A stretch of 64,000 bases of DNA from Cudoniella acicularis. Lineage: Eukaryota > Ascomycota > Leotiomycetes > Helotiales > Helotiaceae. The position numbers and the translations under genes are program-made. The first letter of the stretch is position 1, and every line of letters starts with the position of its first letter. The notes beneath the pieces were generated by a model. The model was given only the letters and a program-made list of their open reading frames with translations, made no database searches and was not told where the DNA came from. Positions 1 to 11,067 of this stretch are shown here, in pieces. The DNA lies in contig JAAMPI010000071.1 of NCBI GenBank assembly GCA_013054445.1, positions 1-64,000 of the forward strand, in the 5' to 3' direction.

Positions 1-3000
1 AGTCGAGATTCGGTATTTGCCGAGGTCGCCTCTCTCTCCTGCATGAAGGATGGAAGATGGAGGATGGAAGATGGAAGAAGTATGTTTTCGCCCAGATGGA
101 GAGGTCTAGAGAACTCTTGAGACGATACTTGGTGAAGGAATCAGAAGGATACTGAGTGTTGGGGATAATTTCTACGGGCAAGGTACGTACCATAGTACCT
201 GACCATTTTTTTAGGCTGAGAGAAAAGGTCTTTCGAATAAGAAGGAGCGAGTGACAGCATAATACAGGACCTAAGCACTAGTAACTTTGCGCTTAAGCTT
301 CAGATTCAACCTTGGAAGTTGGAAGAGAGCGGAAATTAGTACCTAGGTAAGCCACTAACTACCTAGGTACCATTAACACCGGCCTGGAGGCTTGGCTCAA
401 CCCGCAAGCCCCCGGATCTTGAGTTTCAAAAGTACCGGCGTCGCTTCGAGCTGTATTTGCATGCAAATATAATTCCATGTACAATGTTCATCACTTCTGC
501 TTGCCCGGTGCCCATTCAGGAAATGACCCAAATTATTATCAATACAATCCATACGAGTGTCAGTTCACAATCAGAACCACCCAATTTAAGGGAGCTCTAC
601 CTATGGTTCGACCTACTACATGTACCTACGGGGTACAAGATAGTAAGTAGCATTGAAAACTTTTACCGGCTGCATGCCTGCTGCTCTTTAACATCAGCCT
701 CTCGAGTCGGGCTCCAAAGCATTGTCCCTCCTTGGAAGACCCTCAGTGCCATTGGACAATGAGTCAAGTTTTCTGCGCCTGCGGGACGATGTGGATTGTC
801 ACTGACAGTACGCACTACTCATGACATGCAACATACAAAGATACAAGGTACACGGCAGCGTTGAAGGCGGAAAAGAGGGGTTTCGGGCCGTGCATCTCAA
901 GCGAGGGCAACATGCAGATTCAGAAACCTTGCCTAGGCTGTTGGGAGAGGGTAACATTGTTACGTGCATGCGATGCTCGGAACCATAGCAACTATCACCA
1001 GACTCCCACAGCTTTCAACATGGCTATCCCAAAATGACCATCCGGAGCCGGAAGCCTCTCTTTCATCTTGATATACCGACACCTCGAGGTGCTCCTTGGA
1101 GACAGTGGCATAGATCAGATGAGACGCCCCTTTCACAGTACATATTTCCACCCGCGGAAGCCTCTCCGCCTTCCGGCTCGAGATTTCCATGGATCACCAC
1201 AAGAAGCTATACTCCGTACATCTACGACTACATGTACATGTACAGCGGGCAACTGGGCAAGCAATATGACTGGCTTATTCCGTTCAGAAAGTTGACTTCA
1301 TAATGTAGCATCATACCACCACTGGCCTTCGTGACCTGGTAAAGAAAGTCGACGAGAAGTGCCGCAATACTGACCGTGCATGATATACAACGGGGGACCG
1401 AATGGCGTCGACTACGGAACACAGCAGGTCCGTTACCGGCTCGGCGGACGGTTTATGGAGATCGCCGATTTCTCTGATCCTTTGACAAATTCGGTTCTTC
1501 TATCCTTTTCATGTCGAAATTCCAAGATTGAGAATCCGGCAAGAGATCACGCGAGCACCAGGTTGCTTATCTCTGCCGCCGAGGTGGTTGGACCCCTGTT
1601 TATGCAGTCAGAACGATAATAGACGCTCTTGCACTACCTAGTGCGTTGGAGCTGCAAGAAAGACCAACACAGTGGGTTTTACATACATATTATGTACCTA
1701 CGTACCAATCGGTATCGAGACCACGGAGATGTTGTCGAGGTATCCTCCGGAATTCACCCCTGCTAAACCCTTCATGCAGCACAGCAGTTGTGCATGAGCT
1801 TCGGCTTCAACAGATAGCAGAGGCAAGACTCTTGGTAAGATCTTACATTTAGGGCGGAGGAAAAAAAAAGGACCCCGCACGCTTCGATTACTCTTATTCC
1901 GGCTGTAAGAATAATTCATAAATTCTTCGACCATTTTTAACAGGCTCTGGCTAGCTTTCGAGCTTTCATGTTACCGAGATCATAGGGCTGCTGGTTTCAA
2001 CAGAATTATCACTATAACGCTGGTGCACTACCTTCGGGCAAGTGGCGTTGGTCAAGAAAGCTATGCCGCACCTTAAGCAGGTTCACCTACACTGCAACTG
2101 TGCCAATCCCAGCACGCTCTTTCCCTGGCCAAAAGAAATAGAGCGATATTTTTTACCCATGTTTTCGCATCTAAAAATATAAAGATTGTATACTACTCAA
2201 AGCCTCGCAATTTAGCAAATAGGACGAAGGCTTCAAGTGAGGCTTTTAAGTCTTATCTCTTACTTTAGGCTGAATCTATATTTTCTTTTTACGCCGAGGA
2301 TCCTGGGATTCCCCTCTCTCCAGTGGTCAATATCTGAGTAGAAGGCGAGCTGACCACGATTCTTCCTGACAGAAAGATAACTACTGCCTTGGTCACAATA
2401 TATCATGCAGCAAGTGCTGCAGAAAATGCTTATCTACCTTCCCTGAGCCTCGCAGATAAATGAAGACAGCCTCGACCCACCAATTATGTTATCTCTTCAG
2501 CTTCTGTTGGCCAAAGAGAACAGATACTTGATACTTTCAACAATCTGAGAAGGAGATTTCGACATCACTCCCAAATAGAGGCGATGTTTCAAGAATTTGA
2601 AGCAGAATTGTGGGTTTGATAGTTATCTAGCTAGACTTTCTTAATGTCTCTTATAACCATTCCGACTTCCCCACATTCGCGTTCTTGGGTATAGCCACTT
2701 CCTCTTGGAGATATCTTCTAATCGCAACAAGATCTTAGATCCCGTAGCCTCCATTTTAAGCTGTGGGTTTGCACTTGCCCATTGATCAACTGAAATTGGA
2801 AAATTTCCAGATGGAGTAGACCCATTGGAATAAGAGCTGCGACACATTAAGATCACAGGACAGAGGCCATACGTTGCAAGCATTCGCAGGCAGCTTGTAT
2901 TCCTTGCACGAGAACTGCGATTGGTCTTTCGATTGAAGTGGGTGTTTGCAATTCTATCGCTTCTTCTCTAGAAAAAGCCGAGTCTGTAATATTGTACAGA

Positions 3001-3249
3001 TACATATATGTACAACGCAAGAGAGTTTCCAATCCCTCTAAGCAATTCGCAATGCCCTGTATTATCCGGAACGCCGTTGCTAAAATCCGATCTTGGTATG
3101 CCCTAGACTTCCCCAGTAACTCCCCAAGTCCACTTTTGTATAGTCTATTATATGTTCCCACGCTGCAAAATGCTGTATGCAACGCTAATTGGAGGAGAAT
3201 GAAATCGTTATCGTCGTAAGGGAATCGATGGACCTCGCGGCCGGTGCGT
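1..3249. other. Gene-poor stretch, no supported gene
   Basis: No reading frame here shows a recognisable domain, splice pattern or codon behaviour of a real gene. The first 80 bases hold a short GATGGAA/GATGGAG array, and copies of the palindrome TACCTAGGTA lie near 339-372. Minus-strand frames between 2641 and 3182 are open for 80-110 codons in two different frames and could be remains of one decayed gene, but I recognise nothing in them. Confidence 0.5.
48..80. repeat. Short GATGGAA/GATGGAG tandem array
   Basis: A heptamer-like unit (GATGGAA, GATGGAG) is repeated about four times with small changes. It is a simple-sequence tract with no evident function. Confidence 0.6.
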
Positions 3250-3869
3250 CTATAGTGCCACCTTCTCTTGCTCTTGTAGCTTTTGTCGTTCTTCGCTGAA
3301 AACTCTCCGGCTCATCTCTAGCACCTTCTCAAACCCTTCCTTTCCTTTGCGAGCATTTTCACCGAATCGTACAACAGTCGCTTCCTCCACAGCGTTCTTG
3401 ACCTTCTGCCAACCTCCACACAAAGCCGTGATCTCCGCATTTTGTTTGAATATTGTCTTTGTCGCTGAAAGGGGTTGATAAACTACGGTCTCCCGAACAC
3501 TCACGATATTGGCGAAGGTTAAATTTTGCGAAATCATTGTAACCTTTTTCGATTCCGGATCAACATATGAGGTTTCGAAGACGTGCGAAGTATCCGTTCC
3601 ACCCATGAGCGAGGCCAGCCATTTCGGTGCGCTTTGCTTGCATGTGATTAATCGCTCAGTTCGCAGCTGCGAAAATATTAGATGGAGCACACGAGCAAAA
3701 GTGGAGGGTTACTCACAATTCCGGTTTCCGGATCTACATGTCGCGATATCGTGTCGACCGCGATGACGTGTGTCGACTTCTCGTTCCATGGGCAATACTT
3801 CCTCCAATTCGCGGTCGAAACCTCCTCCCACGAGTAGTCGAATGTCTCCTCGTTTGAAAAAACCTTCAT
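3250..3869 (-). CDS. UPS2: PRELI/MSF1 (Ups2-like) mitochondrial intermembrane-space lipid-transfer protein
   Basis: Two exons, 3869-3717 and 3666-3250, joined across a 50-nt GTGAGT...CAG intron in phase 0, give 189 aa. The start MKVFSNEETFDYSW followed by WRKY(C)PW and THVIAV is the PRELI/MSF1 opening, and the join creates the expected LRTERLITCKQ. Later come the W(L)ASLMGG and T(V)SVRETVVY blocks. The C-terminus is a charged helix. The family carries phospholipids between mitochondrial membranes with a Mdm35-type partner; Ups2 handles phosphatidylserine and Ups1 phosphatidic acid. The N-terminus resembles Ups2 more than Ups1. The upstream gene (peroxiredoxin) is divergent, about 1.2 kb away. 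Family call is secure, the exact paralogue less so. Confidence 0.9.
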
Positions 3870-5046
3870 TTTGATCGTGTGCGCGATGCAGTACTAGTGC
3901 CGTAGAAAGTTTTCGGGAACGGGATCCCCTTGAAGAATCTATCACTCAAAACGCGATCGTGACAATGCTGTCCTTTATCTGAAGGGGCGATTTGAAAGTC
4001 TGCAGTGTACTCGAGATGGAGTATGCGGGGTTCAAGCTCTAAGGGATTAGGGGTCTGCGGGTCGATGGAAAGCGCGATTAAATAAAAGAAGCTCAAGAAG
4101 TGGAAGATACTGGAGACGGGGAAAGATTTTTTGCCTTCCACGCTTAGCGCAAGTCGCCGTTAACCCCGTCAAGCCAACTTCAAGCGCACGGATTTCAGAT
4201 TAGATACCGAGGACGCCCGATGAAAACCCAGTTTTCCAAACACCATCTCGGCGTCGCCATCCGTGGTTCGCTGCTGATTTGTCACACGCCCATAAGAAGT
4301 CTTGCAGGCTTGATTTTTGCTTCACAGCTCATTGCGAAAGTTCTCTGCAGAAAGCCTCATACTCACCCAATTATCGCCACTGTTTGAGCCACGCCTTTGC
4401 CGTCATTTCTGCACAAAAGATCTTCCTCACGTGATCAACAACCTATATTAAGTTCACCCTCCAGTCTTAGACGAAACGTTATCTAGAACCTTCCTGTCGA
4501 GATTTGGATTGGATAGCCTCTTGCGACGCCGCTTTGAGGCGTATAAGTCTTGTCGACATTATCTGGAGGTGGGTGCGCCTGACAAAAAGCACTCTACGAT
4601 GCTCCACCAATTGTCGACCACATAAAGCTGCCCGCTGCGGCGAACTATAATTACCTCCAGGAAGCTTGGATCCAGATCTTCCCCGGCTTCATGATTGAGT
4701 GCTCAAAAGCGGCCATTATCATTGGCTGTTGATAGCTGCAATGCTGGGGCGACGGTTCACAGCCGTCCACAAACGTGACAAACCCCCTGAAGTATGACCA
4801 GAGCTCAGCATAAACCAACGTCTGCTCATCAGTCCTCGCCTCTCTGCTCTTGATTTTCTCCCAAAAATCCCTCTCCACGCGTCGACACCTCATTGTTCGC
4901 ATCACCAGAACGCGTTCTTCGGCCAGTTCCCCCAGAACTGCCTTCTGACGCCGAGTCTTGCAGCTCTTGCTTGCGCCAATCACAAATCCCAATTCAACCT
5001 TGCGCAGCTCTTCAAACCTTTAAACCAACTTCATCAACGCGCCAAA
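3870..5046. promoter_or_regulatory. Divergent intergenic region between UPS2-like and peroxiredoxin genes
   Basis: About 1.2 kb separates two divergent starts. A CACGTG hexamer lies at 4428-4433 in the context CTCACGTGATC. A minus-strand open frame of 113 codons (4651-4992) lacks any recognisable motif and is not called as a gene. Confidence 0.4.
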
Positions 5047-5905
5047 ATGCCTCGCGAATTGCGCAAACGCAAAGCGCCCGCAGTTGAGCCTGCTGCAGCT
5101 CCTCCAGCCAAAAAGAAGGGACCCGTCGCAAAAGCTGTCGCAAAAGCCAAAGAAGTCGTTGCGCCCAAAGCTAAGGCCAGCGCTCCAGCAAAAGTCCCCA
5201 AAATCGCGGTCGGCGAGACTATCGACCTTGAGGGATTCGGTGGTGAGATTGAGACAAATGATGGCACAAAGACTACTCTCAAGAAGCTTGTAGATGAGAG
5301 CAAGGGAGGTGTTGTTTTGTTCACGTATCCTAAGGCTTCTACACCAGGCTGTAAGTATTGAAGTTCCGGGAACAATTGGGTTTGTTTGTTTTCGAGTGCT
5401 AATGGAGACAGGCACCAAACAAGCTTGCTTATTCCGTGACTCTTACACCCCACTCACTGCGACTGGCTTCTCCATCTATGGCCTTTCCAAAGACTCGACA
5501 AAAGCCAACACAAACTTCAAGGAAAGGCAGAACCTACCATATCCACTTTTGTGTGATCCCAGCGCAACCCTCATTACGGCCATTGGCTTGAAGAAAGCTC
5601 CCAACGGTATTACTAGAGGTGTCTTCGCTATTGACAAGTCTGGCAAGATCCTCGCTGCAGAGCCGGGTTCTCCTGCTGGCACGGTTGAGGTCATTCAGAA
5701 GCTTGTGGGTGGTGATGAAGCTTCGGCTCCTGCTACGGAGGAGAAATCTGAGGAAGAAACCAAAGCTGAGAATGATCAACCGGCAAATGGAGTCAATGGC
5801 ACCAATGGTGCAGCCAAGGAGGACGTCGATAAGGCAAATGTAGCAGCCCAGGTTGCTGATACTGCTGAGGAGCTCGATAGTAACGAGGAAAAGGCCGCAG
5901 CTTAA
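5047..5905 (+). CDS. Bcp/PrxQ-type peroxiredoxin (Dot5-like, probably nuclear)
   Basis: Exons 5047-5350 and 5412-5905 flank a 61-nt GTAAGT...ACAG intron and encode 265 aa. The join rebuilds the active-site motif TPGCTKQAC, giving a peroxidatic Cys near residue 102 and a resolving Cys five residues later, the BCP/PrxQ spacing. FRDSY and the GLSKDS, NLPYPLLCDP and RGVFAIDKSGKI blocks complete the thioredoxin-fold core. The first 55 residues are Lys/Ala/Pro rich (PRELRKRKAP, PAKKK) and the last 60 are acidic, flanking extensions not needed for catalysis. Together they suggest nuclear localisation as for yeast Dot5, which is inference. The enzyme reduces hydroperoxides with thioredoxin as electron donor. 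Confidence 0.93.
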
Positions 5906-6414
5906 AAGGTTTTTTTAAGTTATTCAGAAATTTTCAGGATGGCGTTATGGTGAGGATCTGGATTTTATGATGCAAAGCTCATTGGAACGTGCCAGAGCCG
6001 AAAAGCGACTCAATTGGTCCATACACTTGAAGAGAGGTGCAAATCTGCTACTTTGTTAATTAGCTGAAGCAAACGATGGATGCAATTGCTCAACAGCATG
6101 TACTAATAACCTTCCAATAAGCATATTTGAATGGCGAAGCACGCAATCAATGATTCTCGTAACCCTGTCAAATTAATCATTCCTAGATTTATGTAGAATA
6201 GGCTTAAATTATGTATGCTTGAAATGAAATTTAGTCCAAACAGAGGCGTACTTGATATCTGCGTTTTGATGCCAGTCGGATAAACTTCGGCACTAGACAT
6301 CCAAGCTCAATTGCCAGATTCAACGACAAACCGCTTCAATTTCAACTCATTGAACTCCTCGCCAGCCTTACAACGGGTCAATTCCCCACTCGTTGCATAG
6401 TAGAAGCTGGAAAA
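5906..6414. other. Intergenic spacer with no gene
   Basis: The 509-nt spacer between two plus-strand genes is AT-rich. The only open frame (minus, 6103-6300, 65 codons) has no recognisable feature. Confidence 0.5.
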
Positions 6415-7114
6415 ATGTCGTCTCACGTAGCAGCCAAAGCTGCACAAGCCAGCAGTCGCGTCATCGGCGTCTCGAAGGTAAGCATGGTGTCATCCAACTT
6501 CTACCAAGCTCTCTCTTTTGCTCCTGACTGACCAACACCCTTAGAAATACACTGTACAATCGACTGGAATCTGGGAGGTTATCCGTCGCTTCTTTGCAGT
6601 TGACCCGGAGCGCAGCAACGGGATCCCCCTCAATCCTCAATTCCGAAATCCACCTCCAGGATCCAACGACCCTTTCTCCTTCAAGGACCCCGTCACACTC
6701 CCCGCCGGCGACATCGCCGACAACCCATACTGGAAGCGTGACTCGAGACGCAATTACCCACAGCTATCTTTCGTCAACCAGTCTGATGTTGTGGGGCTAC
6801 TGAGCGTTGGAAGTGCGAGCGCTCCTAAGAAGGAATTGATTGGAGAGGCTGGCAGCAATGAATTGATAAGTGTAAAGGAGGAGGGTGAGAGTGGACTGGC
6901 AAAATACTTCGAGAAGAGCGGCAAGCAGGGAGTTCTGGCTGCGCTGGGGAAGGATGGATTGCCTCCTCTGCCCAGCGGGGCAAGTTTGAAGGCCGGGGCA
7001 GACAAGTATAATTTGACTGAAGAAAATGCATATCCCGAGGGGTAAGTGATGGAAAACCTATATGATAAACTATTTGCTAATTTTTACAGCTACCCGTGCA
7101 GAACATTCCAGTAA
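6415..7114 (+). CDS. NADH:ubiquinone oxidoreductase (complex I) 21-kDa accessory subunit
   Basis: Three exons (6415-6477, 6545-7041, 7090-7114) give 194 aa. Both introns have GTAAG donors, and the last exon holds only the terminal YPCRTFQ and stop. After a short N-terminal stretch, KKYTVQSTGIWE-IRR, DPERSNGIPLN, RNPPPGSNDP, AGDIADNPYWKRD-RRNYP and VNQSDVVGLL match the fungal 21.3-kDa complex I subunit from memory, together with the C-terminal NLTEENAYPEGYPC. It is an accessory protein of mitochondrial complex I, known from Neurospora and Yarrowia. The very short first and last exons explain why simple reading frames miss both ends. Confidence 0.9.
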
Positions 7115-8185
7115 ATTAGAGGGTTCCGGCATTTCAGTTGACATTGTACATAAAAGGCGAATGGCAGAAGTATTAAATGATCCTACAAATTTCGAAAGGT
7201 CCGGCGTTGACTGTGAAGTGAAATTTTCTTTTCCTGTAAGTTTTGCCCGCCCTGCTAATCTCTAATTGAAGTGATAGCAAAAGTACATTGAAAGATATAT
7301 TCGCAACACATGTTGGGTATGAAAAGCTTCTTCTACTTCAGTTCATTTAACCGTGTCCAAGATTACATGGCAAATATTCAAGTAAATTGAGTAGATGCCA
7401 TGGACGCAACTCGCACTATATTTCCCCGAGCAGACATCATGTTTAAGGGACAAAATGTCATTTCCCAAACTGTAAAGAGTAGGTGGAAATGGACGCGCTC
7501 GACAAAATATCCCACATTTCAGAGGCCGTATCTATTTATCGTACCGTCTGCAGACTTAGGATTACCTAAAAATCAGGGAGATATCTATCTTTGCGAAAGG
7601 AGCATTTTCAGAAGCGGAATGTTCACACGAGGAGTTATTTATATCAGGAAGATGCCCACCCAAGCCCATACACTCATAACAGAAAAAAACATTTGGACTA
7701 TGAGGGGCATTCACCACAGGGAAGAACTACCGAATCTTTTATCTGGTCTCATATCTAAACACGGCCGGTTCCAACTCCATAAACGAAACTATATTTGCCC
7801 AAGACTCATATCCCATTCTCTTTTAAGCTTTCACCGCCAAGAAAGAACATTTAGTAATTAGAACCGTCAACTTTAGGAAGACCTATAACCTATTTTCTCA
7901 AAGTTCTCGATTGCAATCAGCCTGGCAAGCCACAATATGCAACTACTAGGATGCGGGGAGACTCTGCTATAGTTCTGCCCTCTTAAAATATCATCTGCAA
8001 CGAGGCCTCCTTCAACCTTAAACTTCTTTCTAACTCGAGTATTTTCCTTTTCCTCCAATGTTTTCTAGCAGGATAAGAGTCTACATAGCTGTACGCCCTC
8101 GCTTTTTAAGAGCCTTTGCCGTTTCTCACTCCGAAGCGGCACTTGCGATGCAGCTATTCTCAGCCTCGTTTGAAACCAGGCGAAT
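7115..8185. other. Intergenic region without a supported gene
   Basis: About 1.07 kb. A 153-codon plus-strand frame at 7400-7861 has no domain, no splice context and an amino-acid composition that looks random. I do not call it. Confidence 0.5.
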
Positions 8186-10087
8186 ATGTCTCTTGGATAT
8201 GGCATTTTCGATTTTCTATCGCTCACACAATCAGCATATCAAACGGTACAGAATGCACGAAAAGCCTGTGGCGCTCACGGTGATCTTGGAAGAGAGATCA
8301 GCAGCCTCCATGTAGTGCTTCAGCGAGTCGAAATCGAAGTCTCGAAAGCCGAGTCTATTCTGAACCAAACCCAAGATAACCGCAGAGAAGAACTCGACAA
8401 GCTGGCAAGGCACTGTGAGAAGACACTCAACGTACTGGCACAAATACTCGAAAAATACAATGCATTATCAGAGGAAAAGAGGAGGGTCACGAAACTATGG
8501 AAACGGGTTAAATTTGGAAGTGGCGAAATGCAGGACCTCAGCAAGATCAGGCTGGAGCTTGCCACGCATACACAGTCGCTCAACCTATTCCTTAACTTGT
8601 TATCGATCGGATCACAAGGAAAGGTGGAAATGTACATGGATTCACATGGTGAAGAGTTGCGAGAGATCAAACACTTTTTGCATTGGGTCACGGCTTTGAT
8701 GCAAGCAAACAGCCACGAGGAGAAGTCTATCTTGACGACATATGCAGAGGATGATAAAGCTATTTGGAAGGCGTTTCGCAGGGAATTGACCAAGGATGGA
8801 TGCTCAAGTCGGGTGCTTGGCAAGCATAGAAAGACGATCAAAATATATGTGATGGAGCTTGCCACGAGAGGCGTATTGGATGATCCGGAAGAGGAACCAG
8901 ACCAAGAAGACGAGTCCGAGCCAGTGGATAAATCAGAATCAGAGGATAGACAATTGGAAAGTGCACTACAGGCAGAGTCCGGAGCAAAGTCGGTTCATGG
9001 ACAATGGAGAGAGCGATCGACAGAACCTGAAGATGCATCGGGACCAGATGACGAGCTGGAATCGGGGAATGAGGCTGAGTTGGAAAGTGAGCCAGAATGG
9101 GAGAGAGAATCAGAATCGAATAATCTACTATTACCAGGAAACGAGGCTGAGTTGGAGAGTGAGCCAGAACGCGAGAAAGAATCAGAATCTGATAATCTGC
9201 CACTACCAGGAATTGAAGCAATGAAATCTCCGTCATGTTCGCCTATACACTCGAACAACCATAGTGGGAGTGGGGCGCCTGAATTTGCAAGACCCGATCG
9301 AACTCTCAAGCACCTAGCCAATAAAAGCCAACAAGTTGACGATGTTTCCTCCAGCGGTGACGATGAAAACCAGGCCTGTGAGACCCAACCATCTCCAGCG
9401 CAATTTCCCTGGCGGAAGAAATTTATCCGACCGATCGCGAGTGTCAGTGGTAGTGAGACTACCAGCAAAGAGGCCGATGATCCAGCCCCTCTTGTCATTT
9501 CCAGGAATACTCTACCCCCTGTTGAGAGAAGCTTCCCACTGAGATATGACATTCCAAGTTCGTCTGGGGAGAGCCAAACATCCTCAGAAACAGACGATGA
9601 ATTAAATGATTCAGCTATAATGGAACCTTTAAGCTCGCCGTTTCGATCTGAAAAACTTCCCGAAACAGTACTACAACCCTTTGTGGAAGACGTGGAAGAC
9701 GTGAAAGACGTGGAAGACGAAGATTTCCTCGATGGAAATCACCCCAATGTTATGACGGAAAATGAATTTCACAACGAGAGAGACACGGTACCAATCCCGC
9801 CTCTACCCCTTCATAGAGGAAACACGCCAACCAAAAACACAAAAGCGAACTTAGACAATATCGAATTCTCGGTACGGCAATGTAGAGCTAGCAAAACAGC
9901 TACTCCCAACCAGAGCCTCGAATACGGGGAAACGTCAATAATTGACACCGGATTATATCAATTTGCAGAACCTGAGCTCTCGGGATCCGAGCAAGGACAT
10001 TCAAAGAAAAAGCTCGAAATCGATTTGGAGGTGGTGAAAACAAGAAAACCAGAAGAGAGGCTGCTGACACAATTTATTTCAACATAG
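8186..10087 (+). CDS. Protein with fungal STAND-type N-terminal domain and long acidic, repeat-bearing tail
   Basis: A single 633-codon frame starts with ATG at 8186. Residues 1-190 (MSLGYGIFDFLSL, the helical VLQRVEIEVSKAES, the LDKLARHCEKTLNVLAQILEKY segment, then LWKRVKFGSGEMQDLSKIRLEL) resemble the helical domain often found at the N-terminus of fungal STAND/NLR-like proteins. No nucleotide-binding or repeat-receptor domain follows. The rest is acidic and disordered: poly-Glu/Asp/Ser stretches near residues 230-260, a 24-residue tandem duplication near 294-341, and a VEDVEDVKDVEDED run near 492-505. The protein may be a signalling-domain orphan of a fungal recognition system, which is inference. 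The true C-terminus could lie in the downstream open exon (10195-11067) if an intron is missed. Confidence 0.75.
   Translation: MSLGYGIFDFLSLTQSAYQTVQNARKACGAHGDLGREISSLHVVLQRVEIEVSKAESILNQTQDNRREELDKLARHCEKTLNVLAQILEKYNALSEEKRRVTKLWKRVKFGSGEMQDLSKIRLELATHTQSLNLFLNLLSIGSQGKVEMYMDSHGEELREIKHFLHWVTALMQANSHEEKSILTTYAEDDKAIWKAFRRELTKDGCSSRVLGKHRKTIKIYVMELATRGVLDDPEEEPDQEDESEPVDKSESEDRQLESALQAESGAKSVHGQWRERSTEPEDASGPDDELESGNEAELESEPEWERESESNNLLLPGNEAELESEPEREKESESDNLPLPGIEAMKSPSCSPIHSNNHSGSGAPEFARPDRTLKHLANKSQQVDDVSSSGDDENQACETQPSPAQFPWRKKFIRPIASVSGSETTSKEADDPAPLVISRNTLPPVERSFPLRYDIPSSSGESQTSSETDDELNDSAIMEPLSSPFRSEKLPETVLQPFVEDVEDVKDVEDEDFLDGNHPNVMTENEFHNERDTVPIPPLPLHRGNTPTKNTKANLDNIEFSVRQCRASKTATPNQSLEYGETSIIDTGLYQFAEPELSGSEQGHSKKKLEIDLEVVKTRKPEERLLTQFIST
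9065..9220. repeat. 72-bp in-frame tandem duplication inside the STAND-N gene
   Basis: A 72-bp unit starting at 9065 repeats at 9137, and a third copy begins at 9209. It encodes GNEAELESEPE(W/R) followed by a serine/glutamate run and a leucine-proline end. The copies differ at several bases but keep frame. Confidence 0.85.
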
Positions 10088-10194
10088 CTACTCATCAGAG
10101 AGATGTTTATTACGGGACATCTAAATTGACAGAACGCGTATTAAAAGAACATTTGTGTGGGTGCCATATGTGTCTCGAGAATGCTACTGTTTAG

Positions 10195-11067
10195 GGGCAA
10201 GGCGTCGTAGAGGTTGTCTCGAACTACTTCACACAAAGAGCCTCTAGAAGCGCTAGATATAAAGCTGCTGGGAATATCGCCCGAGGTTGCCCAGAGTTCG
10301 TACAAATTAGCTACAATAATAAGCGACAATTAGAGTGGGATCTCGACACTATTTCATCGCGCAACGTTAAAAGAAAAGATCTGTGGCAACTTGAGGATAT
10401 CCGTCGGCACATGGAGGAAAGTCACATCCGTGTGCATACAATTCTGGATGATCTTCCAATTGTGGTAAGATGCCTAATTAAAACCATTAGCTTGGAAACT
10501 AATCGCGTGGACATAGATCCCCGAATTGGTTTTTTTGTCGGGCCTAATAGTACTATCTGGGAAAGAGGTCCTAAAAGCCCGAGGATAGACTACTTGAACA
10601 TTGAAAGTTACAACTCCCGGAACGAGAGTTCCGGGGAACCATGTTCGATGCCAATTAATCCTTTTAAAGCTGGTAGGTATCGTTGTCCGTCCGACACCGG
10701 TGCGGATTGTGACTCAGCATCTGAAATCGACATGTCCGAAACGTTCGACCACAAATGTCACCTCGGACTTGATGAGTGGGTGGAATCGGATGTCGGGAAC
10801 GCTTTCCTTGCCAACATTTCCATAGCCCGAACACACATATCATTGGTTCGACAACGATCCCCGTCAATTATTGCGGATATGGAAGTTATACAAGGGTTTA
10901 TCGACGATGGCGAGGCCCTAGAGAGCACAGTGAGAGCCTGCATGCCAAGGCAAGATTCTTGTGGTTTAGCAGATTCAAAACATGCCCTTGGTGCCTGGAA
11001 TTTGTCCTTCGAAGCAAAGTGTTCGCCAATCCTATGGAAATGGGACTTAGACAATATATGCTCTTAG
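10195..11067 (+). CDS. Hypothetical exon or gene fragment downstream of the STAND-N gene
   Basis: The first ATG is at 10411 (218 aa to the stop at 11067). The same frame is open upstream to 10195, where a TTTAG immediately precedes it and could be a splice acceptor. That gives 291 codons without a start, which suggests a 3' exon rather than a complete gene. The upstream part includes ARYKAAGNIARGC and LWQLEDIRRHMEE. Downstream are charged and Ser/Cys segments without recognised motif. It may be the last exon of the gene at 8186 or part of a separate, possibly decayed gene. Function unknown. Confidence 0.4.
   Translation, partial: GQGVVEVVSNYFTQRASRSARYKAAGNIARGCPEFVQISYNNKRQLEWDLDTISSRNVKRKDLWQLEDIRRHMEESHIRVHTILDDLPIVVRCLIKTISLETNRVDIDPRIGFFVGPNSTIWERGPKSPRIDYLNIESYNSRNESSGEPCSMPINPFKAGRYRCPSDTGADCDSASEIDMSETFDHKCHLGLDEWVESDVGNAFLANISIARTHISLVRQRSPSIIADMEVIQGFIDDGEALESTVRACMPRQDSCGLADSKHALGAWNLSFEAKCSPILWKWDLDNICS

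Noticed and set aside
4651..4992. 113-codon minus-strand open frame in the divergent promoter of the peroxiredoxin gene
   Set aside because: No domain, no splice context, overlaps the likely 5' leader; composition looks random.
7400..7861. 153-codon plus-strand open frame
   Set aside because: No recognisable motif or family, and no promoter or splice support; long open frames of this size occur by chance.
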